A stretch of DNA of 64,000 bases, taken from the NCBI RefSeq assembly GCF_002240055.1, contig NZ_CP016753.1, forward strand, positions 1,736,001 to 1,800,000. Direction: 5' to 3'. Positions 62,889 through 64,000 of the stretch are shown here, in pieces. The stretch's first letter is position 1. Each line of letters opens with the position of its first letter. The DNA comes from Leptotrichia sp. oral taxon 498 (GTDB taxonomy: Bacteria > Fusobacteriota > Fusobacteriia > Fusobacteriales > Leptotrichiaceae). Made by a program: the position numbers and the translations under genes. The notes beneath the pieces are model-generated. The model saw nothing but the letters and a program-made list of their open reading frames with translations. It did no database searches and was not told the DNA's origin.

Positions 62889-63452
62889 ATGAAAATATTA
62901 AGATTGTTGATATTATGTTTATTAAGTATTTTCTGTTTAAATTCCTGTCTTGCAACAGCTGCAATCATAGGTTCAATGCAGGGGGATGGTTTATTACCTC
63001 CTCCTAAACCTGAAAGTCCTTATTATTATGGTAATAATAAGAAATTAAATACCTTGCTTCTTACTGAAAATAAAAAAAAGATAGAGATTGGAAATAGTAA
63101 TGTACAAATTTCTATACCTAAAGGATTATGGTTAAAGAACAGTGATAGCAGTCTTATTAATGAAACATTGAGTAAAAAAAAATCATTTGAATTATCTGGT
63201 TATTATCTAGGAAAATCAATTATATTGCCAATCAATATTTATAATGAAAATTTTGAAGAATTTGCAAAAAAAGAGAATTTAGTTAAAATAAATGAAAATA
63301 CATACTCTAACAAATTTGAAGACAAGAGTAAGAAAATTAAATTGTATCAAATTATAAAAAAAATTGATGATAATGCTTTTGCCGTTATAAATTTTGATGA
63401 CGTGAATGATAAATCTAAAAATTTCTTTTTAGAGTTGATGAAAGATTGGTAA
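62889..63452 (+). CDS. Lipoprotein of unknown function
   Basis: 187 aa with lipobox LNSC (about residue 20) and a following Gly/Pro-rich stretch (GDGLLPPPKPESPYYYG). The mature part looks like one beta-rich domain (IEIGNSNVQISIPKGLWLK, FELSGYYLGKSIILPINIY, NAFAVINFDDV). It starts one base after the previous stop, so it belongs to the same transcript as the zeta module. Confidence 0.7.
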   Translation: MKILRLLILCLLSIFCLNSCLATAAIIGSMQGDGLLPPPKPESPYYYGNNKKLNTLLLTENKKKIEIGNSNVQISIPKGLWLKNSDSSLINETLSKKKSFELSGYYLGKSIILPINIYNENFEEFAKKENLVKINENTYSNKFEDKSKKIKLYQIIKKIDDNAFAVINFDDVNDKSKNFFLELMKDW

Positions 63453-63935
63453 AAAGTTTTAGATAAAAAATTGAAATAAAAAAATTATTATTAGGAATAA
63501 TGATTACAATGTGTTGCTTAAATGTAATTGTTAAAAATAATGAAGTAATTAAGTTAAAAAGACAGGGATTATTTTTTTGTATCACATATAATTTGGATAT
63601 TTAAAACAACTTTTCACCCAATAAATTTTATAAGTAAAAAAAGATGAAACAATATTGATAAGAGTGTCCAGAATTTTGTATAAACACAAAATATAATATA
63701 TGGTAGAGTGTGTAAAAATTTTTGTACAAATTCAGAATCGAAGTCAAGGCAGTCTCTTTTAGATTTCCATCAATACTCTCCAGTCCATACTCCCAAATTA
63801 ATTCTCAAAATATTTCAAATCCTCAAATTTAAAAAGAAAGCGTCACAGTGAGTTCAAACGACTTTATTTTAAATATCAAGTTATGGTATAATTAATATAT
63901 TGAAATTCAAAGAAAATAAAAGAGGGAGTGATTTT
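63453..63935. other. Non-coding stretch with mobile-element debris
   Basis: It includes AGAGTGTCCAGAATTTTGTA (63661-63680) and a related AGAGTGTGTAAAAATTTTTG (63703-63722), spaced 42 bases, similar to ends of IS256-type elements. On the minus strand, 63740-63808 reads WEYGLESIDGNLKETALTSI, next to KFEDLKYFEN after a frame break. I read it as a small transposase or gene fragment. A weak promoter (TATAAT at 63887-63892) serves the next gene. Confidence 0.35.
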
Positions 63936-64000
63936 ATGAGAAAAAAAGCTGTTCCTGTGGGGATTGAAGATTTTAAAGAGTTGATACAAGATGAATATTA
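63936..64000 (+). CDS. AAA-ATPase-like/PD-(D/E)XK protein (5' end only)
   Basis: The first 21 residues, RKKAVPVGIEDFKELIQDEY after Met, match the start of the AAA-ATPase-like family (P-x-G-I-x-D-F-K-x-L-x-x-x-x-Y-Y) with a C-terminal PD-(D/E)XK nuclease domain, often expanded in anaerobes. The gene runs off the right edge. ATG 9 bases after GAGGGAG. Confidence 0.65.
   Translation, partial: MRKKAVPVGIEDFKELIQDEY

Noticed and set aside
1-64000. CRISPR arrays, tRNA and rRNA genes
   Set aside because: No regularly spaced repeats, no cloverleaf with a T-loop, and no conserved rRNA stretch was seen in any intergenic region.

Overview
The window is about 28-30% G+C, uses TTG and GTG starts freely behind GGAGG-type ribosome sites, and has short intergenic gaps. 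Gene content points to an anaerobic, fermentative, outer-membrane bacterium of the Fusobacteriota, most likely Leptotrichia or a close relative: the anaerobic sulfite reductase asrABC, a class 1B PyrD with PyrK, many lipoproteins, a PTS permease and a SecA without the usual zinc tail. The genus is inferred from protein style, not from a marker gene. No rRNA, tRNA, CRISPR array or replication origin was seen.

Layout. 0-4 kb: efp, a DUF4298 protein, a DNase I-fold lipoprotein, then a trehalose-type PTS gene (treB) cut at its start codon by a 285-bp IS200/IS605-type element. 4.5-15 kb: serA, thrB, a thymidine kinase fused to a BioD-like domain, pcrA, and a pyrimidine operon pyrB-pyrI-pyrK-pyrD-pyrF. 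15-20 kb, mostly minus strand: secA, a small exported protein and a TraX-family protein. 20-29 kb: a 900-bp IS5-family insertion sequence with a -1 frameshift, a MATE pump followed by two lipoproteins (phospholipase D-like and Sel1-repeat), a SAM-I riboswitch with metK, and an oligopeptide-binding protein. 29-35 kb: an M48 protease, a dihydrouridine synthase, a frameshifted FNT channel beside asrABC, queH and a SemiSWEET sugar transporter. 36-46 kb: a heterodimeric ABC exporter with both genes frameshifted near the 5' end, then galU, an NlpC/P60 protein, khpA, a thioesterase, rpiB, a HIT protein and a SpoU methyltransferase. 46-50 kb: a tight operon of amidase, aminotransferase, ATP-grasp ligase and esterase. 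51-64 kb, more accessory: a TPR protein, a second MATE pump, SUKH-like and YezG-like immunity proteins, nfo, a TnpB gene with its transposon right end, twin nitroreductases, a yjdF riboswitch and yjdF, a zeta-type toxin with a tiny antitoxin, lipoproteins, and the start of an AAA-ATPase-like protein.

The most interesting structure is the pair of IS200/IS605-type right ends at 2700 and 59700. Both have GAAGCTC, a hairpin whose two arms change together, then GAGTAGTTCAC. The first belongs to a gene-less 285-bp element with its own promoter and several hairpins, sitting exactly inside the treB start codon. Removing it joins AT to G and restores an ATG with a well-placed ribosome site. The second follows a TnpB nuclease with all catalytic residues but no proper start. 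Together they look like a trans-acting TnpB-guide RNA arrangement in which one stand-alone guide cassette acts as an on/off plug in a sugar permease gene.

Several genes (FNT channel, both ABC exporter subunits, perhaps the zeta toxin) are broken by single-base changes, at least two of them in short T runs. These may be slippage-based phase variation, real decay or sequencing error; the sequence alone cannot decide.
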